A stretch of 33,045 nt of DNA from a bacterium (GTDB lineage: Bacteria; AUK180). Positions 16,046 to 24,638 of this stretch are shown one piece after another; within the stretch, counting starts at the first letter, position 1; each line of letters starts with the position of its first letter. The DNA lies in assembly GCA_023133295.1 (NCBI GenBank), contig JAGLWT010000015.1, positions 1 to 33,045 on the forward strand, given 5' to 3'. A program made the translations under genes and the position numbers. The notes below the pieces were generated by a model, which made no database searches, was not told the origin of the DNA, and saw nothing but the letters and a program-made list of their open reading frames with translations.

Positions 16046-16100
16046 GTTCCAAGCAAAGAGTTGACAGGAAGCGAAGCGTGTAAACTCTTTGCCCCGTTAG
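16046..16100. repeat. Hairpin element of the GTTC-stem-stem-GTTA family
   Basis: GTTC (16046-16049), GCAAAGAGTT (16053-16062), a 20-nt loop containing GGAAGCGAAGCGTG, AACTCTTTGC (16083-16092), then GTTAG (16096-16100). The stem is a perfect 10-bp inverted repeat. Loop and ends correspond to the element at 4703-4774. It lies in the gap between the infC promoter and the CD225-like gene. Confidence 0.55.
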
Positions 16101-16245
16101 AATCAAACGCAAATATCCTCCACATATCTTCTAATGTCATTCTGAAAGAGCGGTAGCGACTGAAGAATCCATCTCTTTTCTTCTCTTCCCTGGTTACCTG
16201 GGGACGGTTATCACGCACCTTGAATCTTTCGATAAAATCTACTTT

Positions 16246-16273
16246 TTGATATTTTCTTCAGAATTAGTATAAT
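16246..16273 (+). promoter_or_regulatory. Promoter of the zinc-ribbon/CD225-like gene
   Basis: TTGATA (16246-16251), 16-bp spacer, TATAAT (16268-16273), 22 bp before the ATG at 16296. Confidence 0.65.
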
Positions 16274-16295
16274 AGCGTATAGGTTGGAGATAAAT

Positions 16296-16607
16296 ATGTT
16301 TTGTAGGAATTGTGGAAAGGAAATAGATGGTTCTTTGGAGGAATGCTCTTTTTGTAAAGAACCGATTATCAAAATCAAAATAAAGAATTACCTTTTGGAA
16401 TCAATACTTGCTGCAATATTTTGTAATATCATTTTTGGTTTAATAGCATTGAATTATTCTATTAAGGTTAAGCACCTTACTGCAGCAGGAGAAATCAAGG
16501 AGGCAATAAAAGCTTCTAAAATCGCGAATAGATGGCTCGTTACTTCAGCTATCGCCTTTTTTATAGGAATATTTCTAATAATTTATCTTGTGTCTTATGG
16601 TGCTTAA
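16296..16607 (+). CDS. Zinc-ribbon CD225/dispanin-like membrane protein
   Basis: 103 residues from ATG 16296, with GGAG seven bases upstream; an in-frame TTG at 16284 would consume that ribosome-binding site. The N-terminus is a zinc ribbon (CRNCGKEID then CSFCKEP). Next comes a membrane segment (LLESILAAIFCNIIFGLIAL), a short cytoplasmic loop with the family pattern YSIKVKHLTAAGEIKEAIKA, and a second membrane segment (WLVTSAIAFFIGIFLIIYLV). This order matches the CD225/dispanin (IFITM-like) superfamily. Such small zinc-ribbon versions occur in bacteria with unknown roles at the membrane. It stands alone between two copies of the TACCTGGGGACGGT element end, which suggests a mobile neighbourhood. 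Confidence 0.8.
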   Translation: MFCRNCGKEIDGSLEECSFCKEPIIKIKIKNYLLESILAAIFCNIIFGLIALNYSIKVKHLTAAGEIKEAIKASKIANRWLVTSAIAFFIGIFLIIYLVSYGA

Positions 16608-16618
16608 TTAGGGTACCT

Positions 16619-16846
16619 GGGGACGGTGGTTGCAAAAGTTGCACGTTCACATGCACGATCTTCGTATCGCTCCTTTATTAATGTATTTATCGCCTTTTCA
16701 AACCACACATCAAGATATTTCTCGTACACCCCATATAGCCGTGCATCAAATTCGTTATAATATGTATCCGGCCCAGTATAACGTGAATTATATGATCCTA
16801 ATTCCGAATATTTTCATATCATGCAACTTCTGCAACCACCGTCCCC
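16619..16846. mobile_element. 228-bp MITE-like element with 25-bp terminal inverted repeats
   Basis: Left end 16619-16643 begins GGGGACGGTGGTTGCA; right end 16822-16846 is its reverse complement at 24 of 25 positions. The interior reads on the minus strand as an open stretch of about 65 codons (YNEFDARLYGVYEKYLDVWF among them) that runs out through the left end. It may be the remnant of a protein encoded by a parent element. No intact transposase is present. The right end lies 8 bp from the stop of the neighbouring surface-protein gene. Confidence 0.7.
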
Positions 16847-16854
16847 ATTTTTCG

Positions 16855-19710
16855 CTATCGAATGATCACAAATTTGCCTGTCGTACTTTCCGTATCATTT
16901 GAGATCACATAGAAATATACACCCGCGGCAATGTCTTCACCGGCTTCGTTCTTCAGATTCCAGGAATAAGACATACTGTCCGCATCTATCTCTATGATGA
17001 TCTCTCCACCGATCGTATATATCTGCACTATCGCATTTTCTGTCAGATTGGCAAATGTGACCACACTCACGCCGCCATCCGATTTCCAGGGGTTCGGATA
17101 TACAACGATATTCTCCAAGTCCGTTGCAAATAATTTCGTTCCGGTAAAATCAGCATCCGCAGCATCACCACTGAAATCGATATATGTCAGGTTTACAGGG
17201 GCAAATGTATAATTTGTCTTTGCCGGCGTGATCACATAAGTTGCACCGGCATCAAGATCGTTAAATACATAATTCCCTGAGACATCTGTGATGGTCATTG
17301 CCGTGGAATCACCTGTGAGGTTGACTGTGACATCCGGGAATGGATTAACTCCATCCGTGATCGTGCCGCTTATTATCCATTGATCTAGTGTACCAGTAAA
17401 GTCTGCATCGGTTACATCACTACTCAAATTAATATATGTCAGGTTTACCGGGTCAAATATATAATTTGTCTTTGCCGGCGTGATCACATAAGTTGCACCG
17501 ACATCCAAATTGCCAAATGAATAATTGCCGTTTGTGTCAGTAATTGTGCTTGCCGTGGAATCACCCGTAAGATCGACCGTAACATCCGGCACTGGATTAG
17601 TTCCATCCGTAATCGTGCCGCTTATCGAGTATATTTGAAGAACATTCGGCGCATCAAGTGGATTTGTCGGGTCGCCGCTTGCGGGTGCATTGTAGTGATC
17701 ATAGGCTTCAAAGTAGTATGTATAATCACTTCCCAGAGCTAAATCGGAAATAGAATAAGAATATATTTTTCCATCTGAAAATGTAGTATCTCCAGCATCT
17801 GCTTCAGTCATCGTAAACGGACTGCCCGTAATATCTGTGCCGCCCTTCAATATGTAAACCTTCGGACATCCGTATTTAGGAGCATTATTTTCAGAACTTG
17901 TATAATCTATCCGATAGGTAAATGTGCTTGAATCATTTCCTGTCTCAGGGTCGATGCCGTCTGCCGTATAATTGGATTCAGCCGTCCAGGATAAACCCGG
18001 ATGTGATGTGAAACCATTCGCTTTCCAAAAGTTGAGGCCGCCTGCTAAATTACCAATGAACATATCAAGATCACCGTCATTGTCGATATCTACGAAATCA
18101 TGACTGCTCGCGCTGCCGACATCGATCGCATTGTAATCACTTGTGATCAGTGTCCATGCCGGTGTATTGGCATTTCCGTCGTTTCTATAATAATTTAAAT
18201 TCCCTGAGTTTTCTCCGATGAACATATCAAGATCACCATCATTGTCGATATCTACAAAATCAGGACTGCTCGCGCTACCAACATCGATCGATTGATATGC
18301 CGTATCAACAAGTGTCCAGGAAGCGATTGCCGCTGTGCCGTCATTACGATAATAGAAGACATTACCGTAAAATTCACCGATGAATAGATCATAATCACCG
18401 TCATCATCAATATCTGCAAATGCCGGTTTACAATCCTGTCCCACATCGTACGATAGATAATTATCCGTGACATATACAAATGATGCTGCGGCTGCCGTGC
18501 CATCATTACGATAATACTCGATCAAGCCGTACCTTTCACCGATTAGCAGATCAAGATCATTATCATCGTCAATATCTACAAAAGCGGGGGCAGAATATCC
18601 TCCCACATTAATGGCCTGATAAGAAGAGTCAACAAGTGTCCAGGCGGGCGTATCGGCAGTTCCATCATTACGGTAGTATATGATCTCCCCGTAAAGTTCA
18701 CCAAAGAAGAGATCAAGATCTCCATCATCATCAATATCCGCAAAGGCGGGAATACTTCTGGCGCCAACATCAAATGCTCTGTAATCCGAAGAAACATAGC
18801 TCATCGATGGGGTCGTAACATTGCCATCGTTTCGGTAATAATCTTCAAAACCACTTTCGGCACCTGCGAACAGATCGAGATCATTATCATTATCAATATC
18901 CGCAAAACAGACACTGGAACAGGTCCCAACATCTATTGACTCCCAAGTCGCGTCGACAAGTGTCCAGGCAGCGGTATTAGCGGTTCCGTCATTTCTGTAA
19001 TAATATATATTGCCGGCATATTCCCCAATGAACATGTCAAGATCACCGTCATTGTCGATATCTACAAAATCGGATTTGCTTCTTAAACCTACATCGATCG
19101 CATTGTAATCACTTGTGATCAGTGTCCATGCCGGTGTATTGGCATTTCCGTCGTTTCTATAGTAATTCAGATTTCCGGAAAATTCTCCGACAAAGAGATC
19201 GAGATCACCGTCATTGTCGATATCTGCAAAATCAGGACTGCTATTGCTGCCTACATTGATCGAGTTATAGTTACTCGTAACATAAGTCCATGAAGACACT
19301 GCCGCCGTCCCGTCATTGCGATAATAGTTGATGTTTCCAGAAGTCTCACCAATGAACATATCATAGTCACCGTCATTATCAATATCAGCGAATTCGGGAT
19401 AGGATTCCTGCCCGATATCTATCGATTCATAACTTTCGGTGATCAGCACCCATACAGGGCTTGCCGCTGTACCATCATTGCGCTTATAAAATATCCGGCC
19501 ATCGGACTCGCCTATAAACATATCAAGATCACCGTCATTGTCGATATCCACCAGTGTCATCGTACTCAATCTTCTGCCGCCGGAATATGCCCTTTCCCAA
19601 GTGCTTCCGTCCACATCCGCTTCATAGACCCTTGTCCAGTTTATATCGGCAAAGGCATTGCCGCTGAATAAAAGGAAAAACACGCAGACAAACAATAAAA
19701 TTTTCTTCAT
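16855..19710 (-). CDS. Secreted FG-GAP/VCBS-repeat protein with T9SS-type sorting domain
   Basis: 951 residues. The signal peptide is MKKILLFVCVFFLLFSGNAFA. Residues 51-566 hold nine full repeats of exactly 54 residues and one half repeat, each with a DIDNDGDLDMFIGE-type Asp-rich calcium site followed by YYRNDGTA; this is the FG-GAP/VCBS beta-propeller type. Residues about 567-690 are a module (PGLSWTAESNYTADGIDPETG) shared with the 24639-27119 protein. Two carboxypeptidase-regulatory-like domains follow (SGTITDGTNPVPDVTVDLTG and SGTITDGVNPFPDVTVNLTG). The last ~85 residues (VVYPNPWKSDGGV... GEDIAAGVYFYVIS) form a T9SS type A-like sorting domain. It is expected on the cell surface or outside the cell. 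GAGGAG precedes the ATG. Confidence 0.92.
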   Translation of the reverse strand: MKKILLFVCVFFLLFSGNAFADINWTRVYEADVDGSTWERAYSGGRRLSTMTLVDIDNDGDLDMFIGESDGRIFYKRNDGTAASPVWVLITESYESIDIGQESYPEFADIDNDGDYDMFIGETSGNINYYRNDGTAAVSSWTYVTSNYNSINVGSNSSPDFADIDNDGDLDLFVGEFSGNLNYYRNDGNANTPAWTLITSDYNAIDVGLRSKSDFVDIDNDGDLDMFIGEYAGNIYYYRNDGTANTAAWTLVDATWESIDVGTCSSVCFADIDNDNDLDLFAGAESGFEDYYRNDGNVTTPSMSYVSSDYRAFDVGARSIPAFADIDDDGDLDLFFGELYGEIIYYRNDGTADTPAWTLVDSSYQAINVGGYSAPAFVDIDDDNDLDLLIGERYGLIEYYRNDGTAAAASFVYVTDNYLSYDVGQDCKPAFADIDDDGDYDLFIGEFYGNVFYYRNDGTAAIASWTLVDTAYQSIDVGSASSPDFVDIDNDGDLDMFIGENSGNLNYYRNDGNANTPAWTLITSDYNAIDVGSASSHDFVDIDNDGDLDMFIGNLAGGLNFWKANGFTSHPGLSWTAESNYTADGIDPETGNDSSTFTYRIDYTSSENNAPKYGCPKVYILKGGTDITGSPFTMTEADAGDTTFSDGKIYSYSISDLALGSDYTYYFEAYDHYNAPASGDPTNPLDAPNVLQIYSISGTITDGTNPVPDVTVDLTGDSTASTITDTNGNYSFGNLDVGATYVITPAKTNYIFDPVNLTYINLSSDVTDADFTGTLDQWIISGTITDGVNPFPDVTVNLTGDSTAMTITDVSGNYVFNDLDAGATYVITPAKTNYTFAPVNLTYIDFSGDAADADFTGTKLFATDLENIVVYPNPWKSDGGVSVVTFANLTENAIVQIYTIGGEIIIEIDADSMSYSWNLKNEAGEDIAAGVYFYVISNDTESTTGKFVIIR
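18013..19560 (-). repeat. Coding tandem repeat, 9.5 units of 162 bp
   Basis: The DNA underlying the 54-residue units. Every full unit has identical length, and a 71-bp stretch at 18119-18189 is repeated without mismatch at 19091-19161, six units apart. This points to recent duplication or gene conversion within the gene. Confidence 0.9.
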
Positions 19711-19764
19711 CCTTGACTCCTCGCTCTATTTGTAATTTACGCAGAAAGCATTTTTACTGCGATT

Positions 19765-19794
19765 ATTATACTTTACTTTGGATTTTTCTCCAAA
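19765..19794 (-). promoter_or_regulatory. Possible promoter of the VCBS-repeat gene
   Basis: Minus strand TTTGGA (19789-19794), 18-bp spacer, TATAAT (19765-19770), 55 bp upstream of the ATG. Confidence 0.5.
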
Positions 19795-19812
19795 TATCTT
19801 AAAGGCATCTGC

Positions 19813-19841
19813 TTGACAAGAAGAATCCTTTTTGATATAAC
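19813..19841 (+). promoter_or_regulatory. Promoter of the Cys-rich lipoprotein gene
   Basis: Perfect TTGACA (19813-19818), 17-bp spacer, TATAAC (19836-19841), 31 bp upstream of the ATG at 19873. Confidence 0.75.
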
Positions 19842-19872
19842 CCGGTAGTTGTTTTATTAACGGAGGATAAAA

Positions 19873-20760
19873 ATGAATAAAAATTCACTTATGTATCTTG
19901 TCTTTATTGCGTTTTTCATGGCTCTCTTAGGTTGTGGTGAAAAACCAGATTTTCACAGCACTCCAATAACAATTGATGATAATTCTAAAATTTCATCATC
20001 TATCGTTGAAGGAATCGATAAAACCATTGATTTGTGTAGCAGAATTTCGGATGATGACTACAATTACTATTTCTGCATTAAATGCCAAAGTGAAGATGTT
20101 ATATTGGACAATACAGACAGGGACGGTGTTAAGAACCTAAGTGAAAACTTAATCACTCCGCCCACTAATACTGAAAATTTTACTGAGTTGACATTTGAAG
20201 ATATTCTTTCGGGAATATATTATGGAATTGAAAGCAACTATGTGTTTTTTAAGAGTGAACAGCGAAAGAAAGCATTTATGAACAAGGTAAGGTCTCTTGA
20301 TGTTATTTTGGCTAATGCTAATAAGGGCAGCGCACTAAATAAGATTGAAAATGATATTAAAGAAAAATCAATTTACTGGGTTTATGGTGGTGAGGATTAT
20401 TCCAGGGCTAAATTAAACGAACTGTTGGATTTGATTGTTTTTAAAATAAAATACCCTGAAGTCATTATTCAAAATTCAATGGATTTTTCATCTAATGCTT
20501 ACTGGAATCCGGCAACAACGCAAAGTGGCTGGGTTAAAATAGCATTATTGGTAATGGGTGTGTATGCAATCGCTAAACTTGCTACCTGGCCGGTGGTTGC
20601 TCCGAGTGAAATAGCAGTGCATTGCACAGACTGTGATTATTGTTATTTCTCATGTGATATTAAATACGCAGACATTGAAACTCGTGGTATGTATGATGCG
20701 TATATGGAATGTCGTAATTCATGTCAAAATTCAACTGATTGCCAAGAATGTTTCAAGTAA
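19873..20760 (+). CDS. Cys-rich lipoprotein of unknown function
   Basis: 295 residues from ATG behind GGAGG. The lipobox LLGC gives modified Cys21. The middle is polar and unrecognised. Residues about 220-242 are hydrophobic (WVKIALLVMGVYAIAKLATWPV), a probable membrane anchor. The last ~45 residues carry eight or more Cys in close pairs (CTDCDYCYFSCD, CRNSCQNSTDCQECFK), a possible metal-binding or disulfide cluster. The membrane-protein gene follows after 14 bp, so the two are probably co-transcribed. No family recognised. Confidence 0.75.
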   Translation: MNKNSLMYLVFIAFFMALLGCGEKPDFHSTPITIDDNSKISSSIVEGIDKTIDLCSRISDDDYNYYFCIKCQSEDVILDNTDRDGVKNLSENLITPPTNTENFTELTFEDILSGIYYGIESNYVFFKSEQRKKAFMNKVRSLDVILANANKGSALNKIENDIKEKSIYWVYGGEDYSRAKLNELLDLIVFKIKYPEVIIQNSMDFSSNAYWNPATTQSGWVKIALLVMGVYAIAKLATWPVVAPSEIAVHCTDCDYCYFSCDIKYADIETRGMYDAYMECRNSCQNSTDCQECFK

Positions 20761-20774
20761 TAAAGGATTGAGTT

Positions 20775-21266
20775 ATGAAAAGAATAAGTATTTTCGCGAT
20801 TCTGTTGCTTCTTATGATTTACCTGATAACATTTACCATATTATCATGGGATGACATCACCAGTCTTGGGAAAATGAATTACCTACCCTTTGTCTTGATA
20901 ATTCTCTTTTTACTTGAATCAGTTATTGCTCTGATTAACTCGAAATATACATTTCCCTTGTTCATTGTCATTACGATTCTGTTCCAGATATTCACAGATG
21001 TGAACTACCTAGTTATAGTTGGGTTCTTTGTTCTGTCTCTGCCTGTTCTATCATTTATTTTTAATATCAAAAAGCAGAAAGGTACAAGATTCTCATTGGG
21101 ATATCAAGTGATTATGTTGATCGCTTCAGCGATGATACCGATTCTTACGCTTTCTGGATATATTGATCTTCAAATAGTCCTTATAAAATACTACCTATTT
21201 TTAATGATTTCTCCATTGATTGTATTACTATCAGACAATTGGGAGAAAATATTAATTGAGGAGTAA
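20775..21266 (+). CDS. Integral membrane protein of unknown function
   Basis: 163 residues, almost entirely hydrophobic, with about five predicted membrane helices (for example AILLLLMIYLITFTIL, FVLIILFLLESVIALI and YYLFLMISPLIVLLS). There is no recognisable domain. The start ATG has AAGGA ten bases upstream. The 14-bp gap after the lipoprotein gene suggests a two-gene operon acting at the membrane. Confidence 0.7.
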   Translation: MKRISIFAILLLLMIYLITFTILSWDDITSLGKMNYLPFVLIILFLLESVIALINSKYTFPLFIVITILFQIFTDVNYLVIVGFFVLSLPVLSFIFNIKKQKGTRFSLGYQVIMLIASAMIPILTLSGYIDLQIVLIKYYLFLMISPLIVLLSDNWEKILIEE

Positions 21267-21267
21267 T

Positions 21268-21292
21268 TTTCTCGGTAATTGAGAAATATTTT
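21268..21292 (+). terminator. Weak hairpin after the membrane-protein gene
   Basis: TTTCTC and GAGAAA (21268-21273 and 21281-21286) with a 7-nt loop, followed by TATTTT. The stem is short and AT-rich. It lies directly after the stop codon. Confidence 0.3.
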
Positions 21293-21491
21293 CACAGACT
21301 TTCAGAAGATCAACTTTCAATGTGTAGCAGGCACGATTTTCCTTCCTATTTGCATAAGGAGCGGGAGTGTATTATAACCATTAAAAGGGTCGGATTCCGA
21401 AGTGGAAGGAGCAAATCTTGCCAGATAGTAAAAAAGTCAAAGAACTCCCAATTCTGATTAATCTCTTCGAGCGAAATAAACATCAATATCT

Positions 21492-21519
21492 TTGTTAAAA
21501 GTAAAATAATTGCTATAAT
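21492..21519 (+). promoter_or_regulatory. Promoter of the transglutaminase-like gene
   Basis: TTGTTA (21492-21497), 16-bp spacer, TATAAT (21514-21519), 26 bp before the GTG start. Confidence 0.55.
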
Positions 21520-21544
21520 CAAGGCAGAGCAAAAAGGAGTTCTC

Positions 21545-23122
21545 GTGAGAAAGAAAGCGTCGCATAATCTATTGTTATTTCCCCTGCTTTGCATTACATT
21601 TCTACTTATTGCCTCAAGCGCGAAGTATCCGTACTCAAAAGAGATAATAGATACATTGAAAAAGGCGGGAAAGAACAAGAGCGAGCTGATCAAAGTGCTC
21701 GAACATTACAATGCTTATCCGGAGAAGTCAAAGGCCGCTCACTATCTGATCGAAAATATGGCGGGCCATTGCTATGCACCATTTCAGCTTCTGGATGAAA
21801 AGAAAAACAAGGTATGCTTCAATATTCTTGATTATCCCGATTATAATGCATTGAAAGAGGCATTGAACGAAATAGAAAAGGAAAAAGGAGAATTGCGATT
21901 CAAGGTGGAGAAGCTGATCTATGATGCGAAGGTCATCAAGGCGGAGTTCCTTATCAAGCAGATCGACCATGCTTTAAGAGCATGGAAAGAGAGGCCGTGG
22001 GCCAAACAGTATTCATTTGAAGTATTTTGTGATTATATTCTCCCCTACCGCGGAAGCAATGAGCCGCTTGAAAATTGGAGAGAACCCCTTTTTAATAAGT
22101 ACAAGAACATCGCTAAAGACATGAAAGACCCCGCCGATCCCACCGAAGCGGCTGTCATCATCAATAATGACATACGCTCCTGGTTTAAATTCGACTCAAG
22201 GTTCTATGTACACCCCACCGACCAGGGATACGCTGAAATGCTGGAAACCGAAATGGGAAGATGCGAGGATATGACAAATCTGACGATCTACGCTCTCAGG
22301 GCAAATGGCATCGCTGTCACAAGTGATTATACACCACATTGGGCGAATAGCGGGAATAATCATGCATGGAATGCGATCGTACTCCCCGGCGGAAAGGCGG
22401 TCCCCTTCATGGGCGCGGAGGCGAATCCCGGGAAATACCGTTTATCCAATAAGGTGGCAAAGGCATACCGGAAGATGTTCAGAAAGATCAAAGACAATCT
22501 CTACTTCCTAAAGAAGAAGCAAAAGCATATCCCACCATGGCTCGGCGGTAAAAGCTATCTTGATGTTACCAAGGATTACTCGGATGTGTGCGATGTAAGT
22601 TATCATTTTACAGGTAAGCTGCGCAAGAAATACGATATCGCTTTTCTGACGGTATTCAATTCCGGAAAGTGGAAGGCGATGCAATGGGGAAAAATCGTGA
22701 ATAATGAAGCGGTTTTTGCGGATATGGGAAATGACGAGATCCTGTATTTACCCGCCCTTTACATAAAGAAAGAGATAATCGGCCGCGGTAATCCCTTTGT
22801 TTTACACAATGATGGGACGAGAACATCTATTGACCTTGATAAAAACACCACAATTACCGTGAAATTGCTTTCCACAACGCGCAGAAAGGAATTACTGTCA
22901 ACCGATGGAATAGTAAGTTCTTGTTTGAAAGACGATACCGAGTATGAACTTTTTTATTGGGAGGATGAGTGGATATCATTCGGGAAGAAGACCGCGGTAA
23001 AGGAGGAAGTGATGGTATTTGATAACCTCCCCACGCATGGCCTATACTGGCTGGTGGAAGTGGAAGGAAATAAAGAAGAAAGGCCTTTCACCTACGAAAA
23101 TGACATGCAGATATTCTGGTAA
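21545..23122 (+). CDS. Transglutaminase-like (cysteine protease fold) exported protein
   Basis: 525 residues from GTG 21545, with AAGGAG upstream. The N-terminal hydrophobic stretch (LLLFPLLCITFLLIASSA) is a signal peptide. Residues about 160-190 (FCDYILPYRGSNEPLENWRE) and the core around GRCEDMTNLTIYALRANGI (Cys240) and NNHAWNAIVL (His273) match transglutaminase-core proteins common in Bacteroidetes. The third acidic residue is not certain; Glu292 in MGAEANP is a candidate. A beta-rich C-terminal half follows and ends FTYENDMQIFW. Such proteins cleave or cross-link peptides outside the cytoplasm. The TPR gene follows after 14 bp. Confidence 0.85.
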   Translation: MRKKASHNLLLFPLLCITFLLIASSAKYPYSKEIIDTLKKAGKNKSELIKVLEHYNAYPEKSKAAHYLIENMAGHCYAPFQLLDEKKNKVCFNILDYPDYNALKEALNEIEKEKGELRFKVEKLIYDAKVIKAEFLIKQIDHALRAWKERPWAKQYSFEVFCDYILPYRGSNEPLENWREPLFNKYKNIAKDMKDPADPTEAAVIINNDIRSWFKFDSRFYVHPTDQGYAEMLETEMGRCEDMTNLTIYALRANGIAVTSDYTPHWANSGNNHAWNAIVLPGGKAVPFMGAEANPGKYRLSNKVAKAYRKMFRKIKDNLYFLKKKQKHIPPWLGGKSYLDVTKDYSDVCDVSYHFTGKLRKKYDIAFLTVFNSGKWKAMQWGKIVNNEAVFADMGNDEILYLPALYIKKEIIGRGNPFVLHNDGTRTSIDLDKNTTITVKLLSTTRRKELLSTDGIVSSCLKDDTEYELFYWEDEWISFGKKTAVKEEVMVFDNLPTHGLYWLVEVEGNKEERPFTYENDMQIFW

Positions 23123-23136
23123 ATAATGTAATTGAT

Positions 23137-24402
23137 GTGAATAATACAGAAAGTAAGGATTTATTCGTCAAAGCACTAATGAACCGGGCAGAGGTTTATG
23201 AGCTCGTCGGAGAGCCAAACAAGTCTTTGATTGATTATAGAGTGGCTCAGGAATACTCTGAAGGGGAAGTGCTCCTTCAGATCAAATTGAAAGTTGCTGA
23301 CACGCTTTTGCAGGGATTGAGTGATTACGACAAATCAAATGCGATCATAAAAGAGATCCTGAACGAAATTGATGAGAGGAAATATCCAAAGATCCATGCG
23401 CTGGCATTGAAAATAATTGGCGGGATTTACCTTGATAAAAGCAAATATAATAAGGCATTGGAGTACTTCAAGAACTTTTTGCTCTCATGCGAAAAACTAT
23501 CCTATAAAGCAGGGATAGGCGAGGCTTATCACAACATTGCAATGATTTATCAGTCCACTGGAAAAGTAGACGAAGCCCTGTTGTGCTTTAAGAAAGCCTT
23601 GGCGATCAGTAAAGAGGAAAACAATCTAAGGGGCTTAGGCGAAGATTATAATTGCATCGGTGGGATATACTGGGGGCGCGGTGATTATGATGAAGCGCTT
23701 TCCTATTTTAATGAGTCCTTGGATATCGCAAATAAGATCGGTGATAAACAGGGCGCTGCGATAGCTATCGGAAATATCGGAATAATATATCGCTCTAAAG
23801 GGGAATCCAAGAAAGCTTTGAGTAATCTCTTCATATTTGAAAAACTGTGTAAAGAACTCGGCAATCCGAAAAGAAACGGGGTGGCATGTTGCAATATCGG
23901 GAATGTATATTTCGATATGGGGAAATTTGATATGGCATTGGACTATTATAAAAAATATTTGCACATTTCACAGGAGATCGGATATGAAAAAGGGATCTCA
24001 ACCGCTTATGGGAATTTCGGCATTATTTACGGATCAAAAGGAGAATATGACGAAGCTTTGAAATACTTCAAGAAAAATCTGAAGGCCGCAAGAAAGATAA
24101 ATTATCAACAAGGAATATTGGATGCAATAGGAAATATCGGCTCGGTCTATGAGGCGAAGAAAAGATTCGATGAAGCTGCAAATTATTACAAAAAAGCATT
24201 GCACCTTTCACTGAAGATCGAGGATTATCCCGGAAGTGTGAGGTACATACAAGATATCTGCATTCTCTATCACGATGAAAAGAAATATGACAAAGCGATG
24301 CAGTTTTTACTCGAACTCAAAAAGGAATATCCAGAAGTTACCAATAGCAGATTCCTTACAGAAATTTCCACACAGCTCGGCAAGCTCGAAAAGCCAAGAT
24401 GA
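23137..24402 (+). CDS. TPR-repeat protein with 40-residue units
   Basis: 421 residues from GTG 23137; no good ribosome-binding site is seen, so the start is uncertain, and coupling to the transglutaminase gene 14 bp upstream is possible. From about residue 85 there are eight units of the 40-residue TPR type (HALALKIIGGIYLDKSKYNKAL, EAYHNIAMIYQSTGKVDEAL, and so on), the Rapsyn/LGN-like spacing. There is no signal peptide. The N-terminal ~45 residues align with the 28501-29742 protein (KDLFVKALMNRAEVYELVGE versus LDLFITAIKGRAESYLFLGE), so the two are paralogues. A scaffolding role is assumed. Confidence 0.85.
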   Translation: MNNTESKDLFVKALMNRAEVYELVGEPNKSLIDYRVAQEYSEGEVLLQIKLKVADTLLQGLSDYDKSNAIIKEILNEIDERKYPKIHALALKIIGGIYLDKSKYNKALEYFKNFLLSCEKLSYKAGIGEAYHNIAMIYQSTGKVDEALLCFKKALAISKEENNLRGLGEDYNCIGGIYWGRGDYDEALSYFNESLDIANKIGDKQGAAIAIGNIGIIYRSKGESKKALSNLFIFEKLCKELGNPKRNGVACCNIGNVYFDMGKFDMALDYYKKYLHISQEIGYEKGISTAYGNFGIIYGSKGEYDEALKYFKKNLKAARKINYQQGILDAIGNIGSVYEAKKRFDEAANYYKKALHLSLKIEDYPGSVRYIQDICILYHDEKKYDKAMQFLLELKKEYPEVTNSRFLTEISTQLGKLEKPR

Positions 24403-24409
24403 GAAATGT

Positions 24410-24540
24410 CAAATAGAGGTTAGAGGTTAGAGGTTGGAGGTTAGTTTGCAGAGAGTAATGAAGAATTGGGAAATGAAAGATGAAGGCTTATAAAGAAATT
24501 GAAAATGGACAATTGACAGTTGACAGTTGACAATGGTATT
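24410..24540. repeat. Heptanucleotide repeat block, three families in series
   Basis: GAGGTTA/GAGGTTG units (24414-24443), then an ATGAAGAATTGGGAAATGAA stretch, then ACAATTG/ACAGTTG units (24509-24536). The same order recurs at 28255-28345. It lies between convergent genes. Confidence 0.7.
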
Positions 24541-24574
24541 TTCGTATTTTCGTAATTACGAAAATACGAAAATA
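24537..24574. repeat. Perfect 38-bp palindrome between convergent genes
   Basis: Two 19-bp arms with no spacer, each built from TATTTTCG twice plus TAA. It could act as a two-way terminator for the TPR gene and the surface-protein gene, or be a protein-binding site. AT-rich, with a CG in each unit. Confidence 0.7.
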
Positions 24575-24638
24575 GGTACAGAACATAGAGAAATAGATCT
24601 TTCGTTACACTCAAGATGACAGACCATGCAAGTTTCCC

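Larger units (their letters stand above)
15840..16245. other. Repeat-filled non-coding gap upstream of the infC and CD225-like genes
   Basis: Contains the heptad block, REP-like stretches ending near GTCATTCTGAAAGAGC (about 16136-16151), the hairpin element and a lone 14-bp copy of the end of the neighbouring inverted-repeat element (16195-16208). No gene is supported. Confidence 0.55.

Noticed and set aside
6124..16284. A sigma-54 (-24/-12) promoter target for the activator
   Set aside because: Reading by eye I found no convincing TGGCAC-N5-TTGC match in the window. The search was not exhaustive.
16630..16902. Plus-strand open frame across the inverted-repeat element
   Set aside because: It spans the element and runs into the end of the VCBS gene antisense; no coding signals.
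18252..18797. Short frames antisense or frame-shifted within the VCBS repeats
   Set aside because: They are shadows of the tandem repeat; the main frame has a complete and regular domain pattern.
24410..24540. CRISPR-like array in the repeat-rich intergenic blocks
   Set aside because: Units are 7 bp and contiguous, without spacers of uniform length, and no cas genes are present.
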